Shown piece after piece: positions 12,838 to 24,878 of a DNA stretch of 64,000 nucleotides. Origin of the DNA: Lycocorax pyrrhopterus obiensis (Eukaryota; Chordata; Aves; Passeriformes; Paradisaeidae); the NCBI GenBank assembly GCA_014706295.1, contig JACSVZ010000012.1, positions 12,394,227 through 12,458,226 of the forward strand, in the 5' to 3' direction. Position 1 is the first letter of the stretch. Each line of letters opens with the position of its first letter. Both the position numbers and the translations under genes were made by a program. The notes below the pieces were generated by a model, which ran no database searches, had not been told where the DNA came from, and saw nothing but the letters and a program-made list of their open reading frames with translations.

Positions 12838-14078
12838 AAAGAATAATTTAAAGCAAGTTTTATTTAAAAATCACCTGTGGTTCATCCACAAATAGCACTG
12901 GGTTTTGAAATACAAATTACTTAAGTATTAGACAGGAATAATTAATCCACCCTAGCAAAACCCCCTACAGCTGTATTTGCCAGGTATGTACCATTAGTCA
13001 GCTGTATGTTAACTGCAACCTAGAAAGAAAACGCCACAGAATTCAGATGAAAACTAGCTTTTATATATGCTTTCAGGAGGAAAAACAAAAAAAAAATCTG
13101 CCGTAAATATAAAAATAATCAGAAGTGGGTGACGATACTCAGAAGTCTGTGTATTACCATCTTGCATTTCCAGTCTACTCAATCCAGCTAACACGGTTAG
13201 CTAGATTCAAAACAGGTCTCGGAAAACCAGTACCAGAAGAGATACCAGTATTCATAAATAATTATCTGGAACTAATCTCTTTCCTATGTATGAAAATTCT
13301 ACTTCTCAGAAAACTTTATTGCGCAGGATAACCTCTGACAACCAAACTGCCTCTCTACAGAAAGTACAATTTTCTCAGTGACCTTGGAAGAAAAGAGGAA
13401 CTTCCGATATTGTCAAGAAAGTAACCAGATTGAGCAGACACAGAGAGTTCAGTTTCAAACAAGGAAGTCCTTTCCCTTGAACGAGTTCACCAGGATTAGA
13501 AATTCAGTAGAATCCCAACTTTCACATTCAAATAAAACCCCAAATTTTTGCACGTTGCTGTAAATGGCAAAGCATTGAACCTCTCTGGCAGCAATAGGGC
13601 AATTTGCACAGACTCTGCACAAGGTGCATTTCACTTTTAAGAGATAAATATGTCCCATGAAGACACGCTGCTCAACGTATTTTTTAGTTTCACGTATGAG
13701 TGGTTTTGCATTGCAGAAATTGTTCCATCTTTTTAACTCTAAGCCCCAGAACTGAGCAAGAACAGTGCAGTAGAAGCATAGTTATGATGCAGCGAGGTTA
13801 ATCTATTTCCTGAGACACTACGTTAGATCAGATTTTGGGATGTGTACAGTTTTTATGAATATGCTGCACTTTGCAGTCAGATGATCATCAAGGAAACAAC
13901 AATGCCCAACATGTCACCCTCTGCAAGGTCAGAGGAAATTAGGAAGCTCCAGACATGCATCTGCACAATTGGCTGGTTTGGCTTTTTGGACCCTAAAAAC
14001 GGTTCAGTGTATGCAACTCGGTTCTCCACTGAATCAGACAAACTCTGAGCACATAATATATTTACTCTGTCTCACCAG

Positions 14079-14187
14079 GAGACTGTGAGCACCCAGCTGG
14101 AGCTTCTCGAAGTTCCACAGTCATTCCTGCAAGGATCTGTGTGGGTGCTCCCTCCATTTAACAGCAGACTTATGGAAAATAAGCAAG
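14079..14187 (+). CDS. candidate exon 3 of the split gene
   Basis: The acceptor is tttactctgtctcaccag and the donor is CAAG/gtaagg. The exon gives 36 codons plus one base (phase 1) and starts in phase 0, matching the end of the 11505-11604 exon. The peptide contains ETVSTQLELLEVPQSFLQGS and VWVLPPFNSRLMENKQ. Its start is helix-like and the proline motif VLPPF suggests a loop. Three possible continuations also start by completing a phase-1 codon: 16399, 24540 and 26035. The last has the best acceptor and the most plausible peptide. The family is not recognised. Confidence 0.5.
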
Positions 14188-14689
14188 GTAAGGACAATCT
14201 GCAGGAATATCCCTTGACCAGTAATAAGGGAAATATGCAATGACTACTCTGTTTGCAAGAACCATTCGTTTTGACAATTTATTTTCAAATGGGAGCGGAG
14301 ACACCTAGATTTGAAAAAAGTCTGCACTTGTGAACTCAGAAAAACCAATATCCTTGCTAGCTTAAAAAACACCCATTCACTCACACGAGAAGAAACAGAC
14401 TGCAAAAGGAATAAATATTTGACCTGAGAGATTAGTGGTGACTGGAAAATAAAAATCTGCCTAAAGTCTCTACAGAAGCGATGGTAACCCTTTAGGTCAT
14501 ACAAGTGAACACATAAGGCTGTTATTTTTCATAGATTTAAATATTTCTTCCCTTCTGTTTGGGTTCAATGATACTTTGATCTAAAAACAAAAGGCTGACA
14601 GAGGATTCCATTCACTAAAGTGACAGGAGAGGAAGTGGCAGCTGGACCAACCCCATCCCTGAAGCAGCAGCAAGACAATGGTCGGTGAG

Positions 14690-15245
14690 CCTGGAGGTAC
14701 AGACAGCATTTTAAAGATTTGCATGTCTGTGCTACATCCATTTTTATCAAAGCACTAAAGACAAAGGCAGTAGAAACTCTCCAGATGACCTGTTCCAATG
14801 CAAAACTGTTCTCATGGGGAAAGTTTTTCTTCATAACCACTTATTCCAATTTCACTGTATGTGTTGTCTCTTATCCTCCACCATGCACCTCTGGGAAGAG
14901 ACTTGCTCCTTCTTGATACCCTTTGTAAGCATTTAAAGGCAGCTATTAGGTCCTACTGGAGCCTTCCCTTCTCCAGGCTGAACAAGTACAATTCCCTCAG
15001 CCTCTCACCACATGATCCAGCACATCCTGGGGGCCCTGTGCTGAACCTTCTTTCTGGTACTGGAGAGCCACAAAGTGGGCCAAATACTTGGTATGGAATT
15101 TAACAAGTACCAGGTAAAGGGAGAAAATAACTTCTGTCAGTTTCCTGGTTACTCTCCTGCCTACCCCAGCCCAGGATACTGTCGGCTTCCTCTGCTGCCA
15201 GAGCAAATATACTCATCCAGTAGAAATTCACTGTTGGAAATGCTC
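14690..15245 (-). mobile_element. CR1 LINE fragment, antisense
   Basis: Read on the plus strand, this block carries reverse-complement CR1 words. They include ttctccaggctgaacaa near 14970, a segment like 'cctcagcctctcaccac' at about 14995, a block resembling 'ccaaatacttggtatgg', and cccaggatactgtcggcttc at 15170-15189. The left end matches the CR1 segment that normally reads 'ggaacaggt...gagagtt' in sense. Both ends are eroded and the usual 3' octamer tail is not visible, so it is an older copy than the one at 5.4 kb. A gtaaag donor-like site inside it is a by-product of the repeat. Confidence 0.75.
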
Positions 15246-15825
15246 ATAGGTGCATGACACGGAGATCTCATCTGATGTGAGCACGTCCCAGCTGCTCCCA
15301 GGAGCAGCAGGTCTGAGGGGCAGGGTGCTGATGGCTCTGTCTTTGTGGCCAAGCAGACTGACAGCAAAAGGAGCTTGGATAGTCCTGCTACAGTATTCTG
15401 GTTGCAAACAAGAAACAGCTCTGCATTACAGAAGTTTCAAACTGGAGTTAGAATTTCAGTAACTAAGAGTTCTAGTAATAAGGATGAAAATAAGTCTGTT
15501 TTTTAAAGAAAGTCCTGACCAATTTATCTTACCTCTATGAATCAAAAAAAAAAAAAAAAGCTCTACAGCCATTCCTCATAGCAGCCACTACCTGACACGA
15601 TCATTTTAACACAACAACTGAGATAAATAGAAGAGGGAGAGGGTAGGACAGATGGTGGGTGGTAGAGTATATATTTTCAAGGTAAAAAGAGATAAAGATA
15701 TTACAAACACCAGCATTTACATGGGGAGTCACATCACCCACCATAAACCCATTATTTAATAGGTTGCTTAAGAGCTAGGAGAGCTCTTCACCTTACCCCT
15801 ACCCCATTTAGCCCATTAGCTTGTC
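15246..15825. other. non-coding flank of CR1
   Basis: Contains a poly-A run at about 15544-15560 and otherwise nothing recognised. Confidence 0.45.
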
Positions 15826-15985
15826 CTAACGGGGAGCTCTGATCCAGAAACGCCCGGCACCCCTGCCTGCGGGATTGCCACGCGATGCAAATGAAGTTGT
15901 AAAGAGAAATCAACTCATCAATCACAACCACAAGGGGACACTGGGCAATGCAAAAGGATTAGTGTTTCAGCCCTGCTCAGGTCTT
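15826..15985. promoter_or_regulatory. candidate conserved enhancer with octamer and RUNX words
   Basis: CpG-containing sequence (acgcccgg, cacgcgatgc) sits in AT-rich DNA. A perfect POU octamer ATGCAAAT lies at 15885-15892 and an AACCACA RUNX core at 15926-15932, with atcaatcac between them. Clustering of such words with retained CpGs is typical of vertebrate conserved non-coding elements. This is inference from composition, not from an alignment. Confidence 0.35.
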
Positions 15986-16739
15986 TCGTAGCACCACTCT
16001 ACTTTAATTAAATACCACCTCAAGTGCTTTATTACCATCAGAAATCTCAGCGTTGAAGGCTGGCATCCTGCAATCTAAGTGCTGGAGCTAATTAGAAATG
16101 AGAAAGAGAAACATGTTCGTTAAAAATTGTGGGATTCCCCTGCCAGAAATGATCTACACCTTGGAATAAAAACTTGCCTTTCTGTGGATTTAGAATAGTA
16201 TGTTAAATAGCTTTTATTAAGGTGAAATCTTTTACTTTGAACCACACGCCTGCTATTGTCTTTCTTAAGTAAAGCCAGATTTAGCTGTATCCACCAGACC
16301 ATTGTTAGAATTTAAAAGATTCTTGGCTTATGGTTAGCTGATAAGAGCCTTAATTCCTCTTCTTCTAACATTTGATACACTAATTTAAATTTTTTCAGAC
16401 TTGGCACACTCAAGGGCTTTTTGCCTTACTTCCCTGGATATACATAAGCTAGTCATTACTATTTATGAAGGCGATGAAAGGAAACATTAAACAGTCAAAG
16501 AAATATAAATCTTAGATTCTAACACAGAGAGTGCAACAGCAGGATTAAAAACAAAACAAAATGAAACAAAAACCTGAAGCAAATACACAGACATTTGCAA
16601 TTTAAAGCAATACAATATAGCGGAAAAGCAGTTTTCTCTTCCACTTGACTGCCAAGTGACCTGACTCAGGATTTTATGGCTTTTCCCGGGAACAAGCTGA
16701 GAATATCAGTAGCATCCAAAACTTAGCAGAGAAATCGTA

Positions 16740-17045
16740 TTATCGTGAACAAAAGCGAGGAGGAGACAGAACTTCTGATTTAAGTGATAAACTAAATGTT
16801 TTCCTAATTTTTAGCGACAATAATATGGAAATAGAAAATTGCTTTTGGCCAGCACCTTATTAGATAAATCTACCTTTAAGGAAAAGACCTGAATAAGGCC
16901 TATACATGTCTTACATCCCACTCAGCTAATTAGGGGGAGGCTTTCTTGTTCAGCTTTGTGTATCACACTTCTTTTTAATGTCTGAGTTAGGTGATTGCCA
17001 AATGCAAATAGCACCTCAAATATTATCAATCAAAAAACCCTGCAG
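16740..17045. promoter_or_regulatory. candidate conserved non-coding element
   Basis: A homeodomain core TAATTAG at 16927-16933 and a perfect octamer ATGCAAAT at 17002-17009 lie in a block with few simple repeats and no open frame. The surrounding sequence has the irregular, non-repetitive look of developmental enhancers. Its function is inferred. Confidence 0.33.
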
Positions 17046-20000
17046 CTTTTTAACTATACCATACATTGTTGTTTGAATAATGTGCAGAAAGATCAACTTA
17101 AACTTAGCCTGAATGTAATTTTTCAAGTATCTGCTAAATGCTGAGCACTAATGAAAATACTCTTACTTCCAAGGGAAACAGATGGCTTTAAATAGTTACT
17201 TATTTCAACATATGGAAACCAATCACTGAACTATGAAGAATCAAACAGCAAACTCTATCATTATTAATTTTGACTAATAAGAAAAAATATAAGAGAAATA
17301 GAACACATAAAAGAATGCAGCTTCTAATGTCTGCTTTAGTTTAAATTGCAACAGAACAAGGAAGGTTTTAGAAATATTTGTTTGAGCTACAATGTTAGAT
17401 TCTGTTCAGAGCATTGGTTTAGGGTTAAAAAAAAAAAAAAACAAACCACAATTTTTATAGAAAATAGCAATTTGTGATGCATGTACATTTTTGCATACAT
17501 CTACCACCTTAAAGCCCCAATGATTATAAACTCCCCTGTAAACAGTCCTCTCACCGTGAGCAGTCATAGAGGAGCTCCTGGAGCTCCCTCTGAACCAAAG
17601 CTGCTCCCCAAACAGGACACAAAAAGCATTTGCAAAGGGAACAATCGACAAGAGGTTTTATCAGAAGGCAGCAAAAGCATCCACAGTGCAGGGAGCAGTG
17701 AAGGTGTGAAGGAGCTGCACGGGTCGTCCCTGGGACTGGCCAACAGAGCAGAGCTCTCTTTTCTAACCTGGCAAAGCAAATTAAAGCTGTATTAAACTGC
17801 AAATCAAACAACAATCAACACACCAGCTTTGCTGCTCCTGTGAAAAGCGTCATCACCAGCAGTGGAATGACGGCTGATGCTTCGGAAAAGTATCAAGAGC
17901 AAATGAATCTTACCCTGGTCTTATCATTGCAGTTTTCTTCAGTCAAGGATGTAGAGGTTTGCCAGCTAAATCTGTGTCGTTTTTTTGACTTAAATATGAT
18001 ATAGCTGAAGTGAATTAAACTAGTTTATTCTCCCATGTCAGGCAGCTGGCAACTTTCAAAAGCTGCAGCAAAACTTCGCCATTTTTGCTGGGTTTTTTTT
18101 TTCTATCAGCTTATATAACAACATATTTTAAAGGTACCCCTACATTATTCTCAGCTGGTGGGCAGAATTGTGCTGTCTTTAGAATAGTTTTTAGGAGTCT
18201 ATTTCTTAAAAAGAAAAAAAAAAAGGCTGCTTAGGCGTTCCATGATTTCTGTGCAGAACATTCCCTATGTGGGAGTGCCTCATCTGCATAGCGGCATGTG
18301 GGTAGGATTTGGACAAGCGCACTGAAGGATATGACAATCAAAGAGAGATATGTGGGAAATCTCTTTTAAATGTAAAAAGACCTCGCCCAGCTTTCACTAA
18401 CTTAAGTAAACATAATTTCCAAGGGAGGAATGAATGTATAAACTATCATGAGGCAAAAATGGGCTTCGAGCACTGCAATTTCTGTTGCGTACTAAAATAC
18501 ACCCAAGAAAAATTTCTTATTCTGTCCTATGTCTAACACAGCAAAAAATCAGTGAGAAACAGAATTTTGATCAATGTTAAAAATCTGCATGTGATTTTTC
18601 CAGCTAATGACATGCAGAAGAAGTTATAGCTGATTTCTACCGCTGACATTCTGTCAATGTAATAATAGATCCCTCTTTTGACGTAACTTGACTGCCATTA
18701 GCATTCTAAATATAGGGAACTGCTTTGTTAATATCTCCTCAGAAAACTGAAGTAAAAATGGAAAACAGAAGGCAACCTGGGCCAGTTTCTTGTGCACAGA
18801 ACTTGTCTCTAATGCACTGCTCTCTAGAAATGTGTAAATCTAGCTCCTCACCAGCCTGGTACGGAGTAAACTGAGATTACCAGCCTGCAAAAAATTCCTC
18901 TGCAGAAGCCAACATGAAAGCTTGATTTTTTCAAGCAAGAGACATTTTGAAGCAGTCCATGGAGCTGCCCTCTTCCTTGAAAACTGAGCTGAGCAGCCTG
19001 ACTCATGCTCTTGGCTGGGAAATGAGACATTGTCACTGCTTCTGAAAAAATGGTCAAGACTGTTCCCAGGCCTATCTCTGCGTGATGTAATCACCCAGCA
19101 ACCACACTGATTCTAGGGGAGCTCTTGCAGTTTCCATGAGCTCCCAGTCTGGTCCCCTCTGCTGTGGGGTGTTTGATGAGGAGGTGTTGGACAGGGACAC
19201 GGGGCAAGACTGGGACTGTGCCAGCCCTGCCACTGCACCCCGGGCACAGCAGTGCCCAGCAGAGCAGCACCAGCTCCTGCCAGCTCTGCTGCTCCACATC
19301 CTCTGCATCCTTTACGTGTTGGTACAGCACAAACCACCCAGGCTTCGGCTCCTCTGGGAAACAAACACTCTGAGGCAGTATCCTTGGGTCCCTTAATCCT
19401 AAATCTAGCAAACATTCCCCCTACCAAAGCAACTACCATTTACTCCCTATCAATTTCTTAATTAACAACAGGGGTTTGTGTATTTCTTGTATTTCCATTG
19501 TGTTACTGTCCTAACTTGGACAGTATAGACTTGCACAACTCTGAAATAGTTTCACTAAAATGAACATGTTACCACAACTTGTGAAGCTCCTTTCCTGAAA
19601 ACATGAACTTCAGCTTCCAAATAATCCTGAACAATATCTATTGTAAAACTTCTATATTTTGTAATTCAGACACAGGTTTGGCCGTTCTAAAATACAGAAA
19701 TGTTTCTGTCTCCTCATTATTATGTGCCAAGTAATGTTTGTAGGTAACTTCATTCACAAAGACTGGCAATAAACCAGCGTGTTCTGTGTTACTAAACAGT
19801 CCCTTACATTTTCATACATATTTGGTATGTCATTATCACATAAAAGATGCACCACTTCAATGTTAAATAAGTGAATGTAAACCGATTGTTATTTAAAGTT
19901 ACCATGTTCTATAAATAACATGTAATGGAAAAAAGCAGGGGAATGAAATATGCCGGATCTTTAAAAGTGCTGTGATAAACAACTGGTGATCTGGACTATC

Positions 20001-20079
20001 CAAAGTGAGCAACTTATTCAATTTCTTATTCCTACTATCTCGCAAAAAATTCACAGCCCAGTAAAAATAAAAACTGAAC
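17046..20079. other. non-coding; GC-rich patches, no gene supported
   Basis: GC-richer islands at about 17520-17740 and 19120-19340 keep several overlapping frames open on both strands, with no splice pairs or start context that favours one. A compact CpG-bearing block near 18235-18320 reads smoothly but has no usable donor. Poly-A or poly-T runs lie at about 17426 and 18092. Confidence 0.4.
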
Positions 20080-20144
20080 TAAAAAAAAATCCCAACAACA
20101 AAACAAAACCCAAACAAAAAAAATAAAAACCAACTCAAACCACC
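20080..20144. repeat. A/C-rich low-complexity tract
   Basis: About 65 bp of a-runs broken by c, of the caaa and aacaa kind. It matches in type the tract at 52130-52181. Confidence 0.65.
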
Positions 20145-20255
20145 TTATTAGAAGGATTAAAAAACCTCTCAAAGCTGTGGTCAGATGGCATTTTCCAGAT
20201 TAACCTGGAGGTGCTGAAGACCTCTCAGGTGTTTTTCTCTCTCTGCTGTGCAATG

Positions 20256-20281
20256 CTGGGCTTGCACCAGTTCAAGCCCAG
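20256..20281. other. perfect small hairpin
   Basis: CTGGGCTTG at 20256-20264 pairs with CAAGCCCAG at 20273-20281 across an 8-base loop (caccagtt). No U-run follows and no gene adjoins, so a role is not shown. Confidence 0.5.
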
Positions 20282-20559
20282 TACAACCCTGCCATCTTTT
20301 AAGTGCCAAGACACCTCATAAGATTCTGTGAAAAAAAAAAAAGAAAACAACTCAAGAATGCTTCAAATTTCTTTATGAGCAGCTTAAACTCAGATTTTGC
20401 CTTTGTGCAGATGAACACTCACACCTCTCCCTCTGCCAGCCCTGCTGTAAACACAGACTGCTGCACTTCAGCCAACCTAGATGTTTACAGAGTGAGCTCG
20501 AGCTGCCTGTTCTGATCATTTCATTTTATTTTATGCCATTCCATGGTCATTAACATCCA

Positions 20560-22879
20560 GGTTTATCAGAGAAGCCATTTAATTGTTCCGTCAAATAATA
20601 GATTTCAATTTACTGTTACATCAGTGGCATTATTCCTACTGCCTAGTCCATACAAGAGAAAATCAAAAATAAAAAGATGTTAAAAAGATGCTCACTTCAC
20701 AAACACAAGAGATGTACAACTGCAGCATCAAGTGATTCATATCAATGAATACAAAAGACATGTGAAAAACAAAAGCAAAAGGCACCTCTGTTGGGGTTTA
20801 AATCTAAAATAGGTTTGGGCAAAATAAAACTCGAGTGTGGAAGAGGCACTGGATATCTCTGCTACAGCTGCTCAAAAAGGCAGATGTCTGAATTTTGTAG
20901 CAGATTTAACAACATGACTGTGGTGTATTGTTAAAAATCAAACCCACCTGCCTTTTTATGCAAAAGCAACATTAAAGGCTCCTTCTCAAAGGCAGTCCCT
21001 ACACACTAACCCTGGCCCTGGTGCCAAGTTCAGCTGCCAAACTGCATTCACTTACCTACAGCAGGATAGAGGGGTGTCAGGAAAGAGAACTGTATTAGAT
21101 CTAAGAGAAAGGACTCGCCTATTTGCTTATTATAAATTCCTTACTGGGAATTTGGTCTCTTTTTGCTCAGAGACTTGAAATTTTGCCTTTAAAACACCTG
21201 CTGTAAGAACATCCACCCCAATAATGACTCAGTTGACATTTCTTACACATGTGCCCACAAGAGCATTACAAATGTTGTGAGAAACAGTAATGAGGTAAAG
21301 CCTGTTGTTCCCAGCTGAAATACTACTGGGCTTATTTGGCACAAGTCTACATTATACAATTCAGAAAGAAACAATGCCTCAGAAAGCAAATACAGAGGTA
21401 GTTATTGCTACAAACTAATCTACAGCTAAATGCAAATTAACTGAAGATAAAAACCATTACAAATGACATTGAGGAAGACACAGATGATTCTAAACATGTA
21501 GCATGTCTGAGAGAAAAATGACAGTTTGTGAAAACTGGTTCCCACAGCTCCAGATAAAATGGGAATTGTGGAGATGCTGAACAGGGGTTCCACAAGAGCT
21601 TCTCTTTCCGGAAAAGGGAGGAATGTAGCACTTGATTAAAGGGTCCCAAGTGAAGATCCTCGCTTCCTGCTACGAAAGGGATGGAAGGGCATGAACCACA
21701 GATAACCAGAAAACCCCATTGCCTCTGTGTAATCGAATCTCCCAAGTTTAAAACCAGTATCTGGGAAAACAACCCCAAAACCAAACAACAAAACCACACA
21801 TGATTTCTCAAAGAAACAACAAAATCCACAGGGAGAGACTATGACACACGATTGCTTGTCTTAGTCAACACAGCTACTTTTAATTTAAATACAAAACTTA
21901 ACTCACAAAAGTTTGAGGTTTTTTCTATTTTTTTTTTTTTTTAAATTTGAAAGTCTCACATCAGATCACTTCTAGTCCCTTGTGGGACTATGAAAAGAAG
22001 AGAAGATTAGACAAAGGAGATTTAGAAAGGTTACCCATTCTTGATCTCTCTTTCAGGTACGCACACACTCCTGAAAAACAATGACAGGCAGGAACAGCCA
22101 AGGAAACCTCAACTTCTACTTTCAATTTCTTAATGAACCATCTTTTGCAGTGCCTGTATTTCACAGAACAAGCACTAACCACTTAGGATACTTTCTCTAC
22201 ATTTTCTAAATTCCTTTTTTTCTAATGTGGTGATTTTAAGGACGGTCTGCTTAAAACTACCAGAGTAATTTACTTTAGCCCTGGGAACCCACTCAAAAAA
22301 ATTACAATCAAAGAATGGACCTAACAGTAAGATTTTTTTTAAAATGACAAGTACTAATATTTTATGTGTTTCCAGAACTATTTTCCTTCACTAGTATTGA
22401 GTTAGTTTAAGAGAACCCATTTTCTGTGACTGATATGGCTGTCTGCCACACATAGATCTAAATGTGTAGAGAAAGATCCTCAGCTGGTCTGCATTCTCAA
22501 AAATGCTCCTTGCAATTCAGCTCAATATTTTGATATTGCCAGAATATAGGTTTGACATTTTTAATACAGGGCAATTAAACTATTTTGTTAACAGCCCAAA
22601 CCCAAACAACAGATAAGTGATAGTACACAGAGGCAAAAGGGAACAAAGACCCAGCAACAAATAAATTCATACTGTTTCATCACTTTTTTTCCAGAAATCT
22701 CTTGTGGTCTGGTCTGTTTAGCACCTGCTAAGCCTAAACTCCTCTTAAAAAGTATAGATTCATTTTCAGTTCTGATCCCTTGCTGGTGTAAGCACCGTTT
22801 GGAAAAGAAAGTCATCCTTCTGGTCCTGCTCTAATTCACATGCACAAAAAAAAATGGTATGGATTGGTCTCAAGCAGAA
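20560..22879. other. non-coding; no gene seen
   Basis: AT-rich, with an A/C-rich stretch at about 21770-21800 and a T-run at 21930-21945. A strong acceptor-like site ending at 22057 (gatctctctttcag) is followed by an open frame without a donor and was not called. Confidence 0.45.
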
Positions 22880-23120
22880 GCCAAAAGAATTAAAACAAGC
22901 CCCTGCGAACTTGCCTTGCATGTAACTGCTGCCATCTTAATAAGGTGAGAGCAGCTTTTAAATCCCAGGCAGCTTCAGAAGCTGCAGCCCAGTCCCTGCC
23001 ATATGGAGACAGCCTGGAATCTGTCAAGTTCACTTAGTGAATTTTATCTTTGGGGAGTCAGTCAGGCAAGCTAGATCAGAATAAACAGGATGCTGTTGAG
23101 ATCTGGAGGCTAATGCTGGT
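22880..23120. promoter_or_regulatory. possible conserved non-coding block
   Basis: Non-repetitive sequence with a CCATATGG palindrome at about 23000 (overlapping E-box-like and CArG-like cores) and an inverted pair, cagcttcagaagctg, at about 22970. It is only compositionally suggestive. Confidence 0.22.
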
Positions 23121-24878
23121 ACAGGCTGGGCTACTGAACCAAAAAAATCAGTGTTAAATAAACATGTGGTACCTAGAAAAGTTAACAATAATTAAAGCTG
23201 TATAGGCACGAAAACAACTACGGGGGATTTTTACTGGGCTCTGAAAGATTCTCTTCTCCCTTTGACTACAGGAAATAGCCAGACTTTCCATTTCTTTCCA
23301 TTATTCCTAATATAGAAAGATATAACGACAACGTTTAATGCTTTATATCAGCTTTAAGTATCGATCATTTAAAACGTCCTATTTAAACATTGTGCCTAAT
23401 TAGACAACCTTCTTTATAAGTGTTCAAGGAAACATAACACAGTGAGCAATGTCATGTTCACACAATCTCCGTGCAAGCCCAAGCTGCTGTTTCATGCTTC
23501 AATAGGAGATGAAAATCTGGGGTCTCCAAACCTATCAAATTCTGTTCTGATGGATGGGGATAAGATAGACTTTGTTGTGCTCTGGGTAAAAGCCAGAATG
23601 TTAAATGTAATCTTCTGCACATGCTTTTACTGATATTCAGCATAAAAATAAGCCTTATCCATTTTTATTAGTTGGTCTGAGCCAGAACCAATTCTTTTGA
23701 TGTCACCTAGCTTATAAAATGCAGCACTATAGGCAAGGGAGGTTTTAAAATGCTTCATAGACTTTATCCATTATATTAATGGGTTTCAGATTGCAATCTG
23801 TGGAGCACTTTCTGGTGCTGATCCACAGGCAGCTGGCCAGTCACCTGGAGCTGGCTCCTCTCCTTGTTCCCCTCTGTTTACTCCCTATAAAGACAGAGCC
23901 GAAAAGGGGCGAACAAAAAAAGACATAATGCCATTTTTAATGCTATTTTTCTAGATAAACACTTACAGTCCTTGCCACGTGACCATCCTGAGAGGAAAGG
24001 ACTGTGCAGTTAGGAAAGGCAGCACAGCTTGCTGGCACCGTGTGCTGTGGACTGTACCAGACAGGAGACGGACAAGGAGGAGAACAAGAGAAACAATGGT
24101 TTTACTATAGGATTAATTTAATAAACTGAACTGTTAAAACTGCTCATTTTTCAGCATTCCCCTCTTTTTCAGGCAACAAGCCGAATTTTACCTCATCCCC
24201 CAGCAAGATGAACTTGCCTTGCATGGATATTTTTCAGAATTATTTTCTGTTTAAACCACTTCTTTTAAGAATGTACTGAGAAAAACTCTTTAGAAATGAC
24301 ATCTTGCGCTGTAAAAAAAATACTTCTTTGAATACTTTAAGTGTCACTTAGGATTCATCCAGGGAATTCAAGTTATCTCTTTATATAAAGTAAGCCAAGA
24401 AAGCTACACTGACGTGGGTCACCAGGGTAGGAAAGGCTTCTGGGAATCTAATCAGTAAATCATAATTAACAATATATCTCTATTTACTAAATCATTTTTT
24501 TTAAATTGTTTCTACATTGATAGCCTTTCATTTAAATTGTTTCTTATTTTCAGATATGCTTTTTCTAGGTATTTTAGCTGGCTTTCCCTGGCTCTATCAC
24601 TTCACCTTGATGGAGAAATATAGCCACCACATGAGACTTTGGAAGCCGTGCAGTCACACCAGTCAGCCAACCCTAATAGCAGAGTATTGCTTAACAGTGA
24701 ACAGATTCAACAGCTGAAATCATTTAAGCTCTCAGTAATAGCTGTTATTAGATCACAGAAAATATTTGTGAGTGCATGCCCAAGCAGATTATAAATAGCA
24801 CACAGCAGGAGACAGGTTCATTCAGAGCAGCACTGGAACGTGTCATTTACTGGTCCCAGTTCCACGAAAGGAGCCTGG
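23121..24878. other. non-coding; no supported gene
   Basis: A strong acceptor-like site ends near 24540 (tttcttattttcag), and a frame stays open to a TGA at 24714-24716. It has no donor and would have to be a terminal exon. It is treated as a weak alternative only. Confidence 0.4.

Larger units (their letters stand above)
11605..14078. other. probable intron with simple repeats
   Basis: About 2.5 kb of AT-rich DNA between two phase-matched exons. It holds a TA/TATC microsatellite at 11629-11653 and a T/G-rich tract at 12772-12837. The short ORFs inside show no splice signals worth calling. Confidence 0.4.

Noticed and set aside
16399..16490. Stop-ended open segment after a good acceptor (aatttaaattttttcag), phase-compatible with the exon ending at 14187
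   Set aside because: No donor and only 29 codons. The 26035 segment fits the same phase with a stronger acceptor. Kept as a weak alternative only.
19113..19439. Overlapping 78-108-codon minus frames and an 86-codon plus frame
   Set aside because: All lie in one GC-rich patch that suppresses stop codons. No splice or start evidence separates them.
21230..21292. Segment between an AG and gtaaag that would bridge phase 1 to phase 0 and link the exons at 14079 and 28073
   Set aside because: The acceptor has almost no pyrimidine tract. It was found only by looking for a bridging phase, so it is prone to bias.
22058..22135. Strong acceptor (gatctctctttcag) with an open frame
   Set aside because: Frame ends without a donor and has no match to neighbouring phases.
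24540..24716. Acceptor tttcttattttcag followed by about 58 open codons
   Set aside because: No donor and the peptide looks unremarkable. Chance acceptors followed by open frames are expected several times in this much AT-rich DNA.
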